NCBI GenBank assembly: GCA_018902545.1
Contig: JAHIQM010000018.1
Coordinates: forward strand, 1-64,000
Length of the DNA stretch: 64,000 nucleotides
DNA from: Pseudomonadota bacterium
Lineage (GTDB): Bacteria; Desulfobacterota; Desulfovibrionia; Desulfovibrionales; Desulfomicrobiaceae
Reading direction: 5' to 3'
Translations under genes and position numbers: made by a program
Part shown: piece after piece, positions 63,377 to 64,000 of the stretch
Numbering within the stretch: position 1 is the first letter of the stretch
Layout of the letters: each line of letters opens with the position of its first letter
The notes under the pieces: model-generated
The model's database searches: none
The model's input: only the letters and a program-made list of their open reading frames with translations
What the model was told of the DNA's origin: nothing

Positions 63377-64000
63377 CGGCGATACGCATAACCCGGGAAG
63401 TCAGAGTTCCCGACCCGGTGCGCGTGGCCAGGGCGCAGCGCAGCCCCGACCTCGGGCCGCGTATTCTCTTTTTCACGGGTGGAACGGCCATAAAGGAAAC
63501 CAGTCAGGCCCTGGTTGGTTACACCCACAACTCCGTGCATCTGGTTACCCCTTTTGATTCCGGCGGCAGTTCGGCCGTACTGCGCCGTTATTTCGACATG
63601 CCCGCCGTAGGCGACCTGCGCAACAGGCTCATGGCCCTCGCCGATCGCACCCTGCATGGGTACCCTGAAATTTTTGAGCTCTTCGCCCACCGCCTGCCCC
63701 GGACTGCGAGCGCGGAGCAGCTGCAGAGCGAACTTGCCGCCCTGGTCGGGGGCAGTCATCCTCTCGTCACACGGGTTTCAGACCCCATGCGCAAGATCAT
63801 CCGCCATCACCTGCAACTTTTTGAGAAGTCCATCGGGCCGGATTTCGATCTGCGCGGCGCAAGCGTCGGCAACCTTATCCTGACCGCCGGCTACCTTGAA
63901 AACAGAAGGCACATCGATCCCATCGTCTACATCTATTCCAAACTGGTGCAGGTGCGCGGCGAAGTCCGCCTGCTCATCAACTCGAATCTGCAGCTGCGGG
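63373..64000 (+). CDS. CofD-related GAK-system protein, 3' end cut by window
   Basis: The frame from ATG 63373 is open through the end of the window (at least 209 residues). CofD-like features are ILFFTGGTAIKETSQALVG, VHLVTPFDSGGSSAVLRRYF and GASVGNLILTAGYLENRR. CofD transfers a phospholactyl-type group to the F420 precursor, but this branch is a divergent relative of unknown activity. It overlaps the HprK-like gene by 4 bp, so it is the next gene of the operon. Confidence 0.82.
   Translation, partial: MTAIRITREVRVPDPVRVARAQRSPDLGPRILFFTGGTAIKETSQALVGYTHNSVHLVTPFDSGGSSAVLRRYFDMPAVGDLRNRLMALADRTLHGYPEIFELFAHRLPRTASAEQLQSELAALVGGSHPLVTRVSDPMRKIIRHHLQLFEKSIGPDFDLRGASVGNLILTAGYLENRRHIDPIVYIYSKLVQVRGEVRLLINSNLQLR

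Overview
The window looks like a chromosomal segment from a sulfate-reducing bacterium of the Desulfovibrionales (Desulfobacterota), possibly Desulfomicrobium-like. The reasons are high GC outside the ribosomal core, a selenocysteine-containing SelD, a ferredoxin-dependent 2-oxoacid oxidoreductase, the style of the flagellar and motB genes, and a GAK-type gene cluster. This taxonomic call is inference from protein flavour; no search was run.

Layout. 1-15067 is the tuf / S10 / spc / alpha ribosomal superoperon with secY, map and rpoA, closed by a strong terminator. 15111-18564 is a selenium cluster: a LysR regulator, selD with an in-frame UGA (Sec) codon followed by a textbook bacterial SECIS hairpin, and a RACo-like ferredoxin/ASKHA protein. 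18602-24042 holds a lipoprotein, recJ, a DUF2156 gene and topA. 24158-31638 is a forward run: era, yggS, motA, two motB-like genes, fliL, fliM, fliN, fliO, fliP and fliQ. 31648-34163 has rlmB and an MltD-like LysM transglycosylase. 34217-42951 is mostly reverse: a PAS/GAF sensor kinase overlapping an iron alcohol dehydrogenase, tag, aroE, a four-subunit 2-oxoacid:ferredoxin oxidoreductase and queA. bioA is divergent from queA.

44376-48784 is a tandem duplication of exactly 1958 bp per unit carrying a NhaD-type Na+/H+ antiporter and a universal stress protein. 48849-52457 is a ZraPSR-like three-component system with a well-formed sigma-54 promoter. Divergent from it lies a 55-residue Cys/His-rich protein gene, followed by a small CbiX, a DksA/TraR zinc-finger protein and a PIN-PhoH ATPase.

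55188-64000 is the most interesting part. It is a divergent locus with a PHP-glycosyltransferase fusion on one side. On the other side is an operon encoding an XXXCH protein, a PHP-like protein, an amphi-Trp protein, a PhoU-phosphotransferase fusion, an ATP-grasp enzyme, an HprK-related kinase and a CofD-related protein, which runs off the window. Several of these match families I remember as the computationally named 'GAK system', whose function is unknown to me. The divergent intergenic region carries three consecutive 11-bp repeats resembling a Pho box. Together with the PhoU domain this suggests a phosphate-responsive system, perhaps one that remodels or decorates a surface or cofactor molecule when phosphate is scarce.
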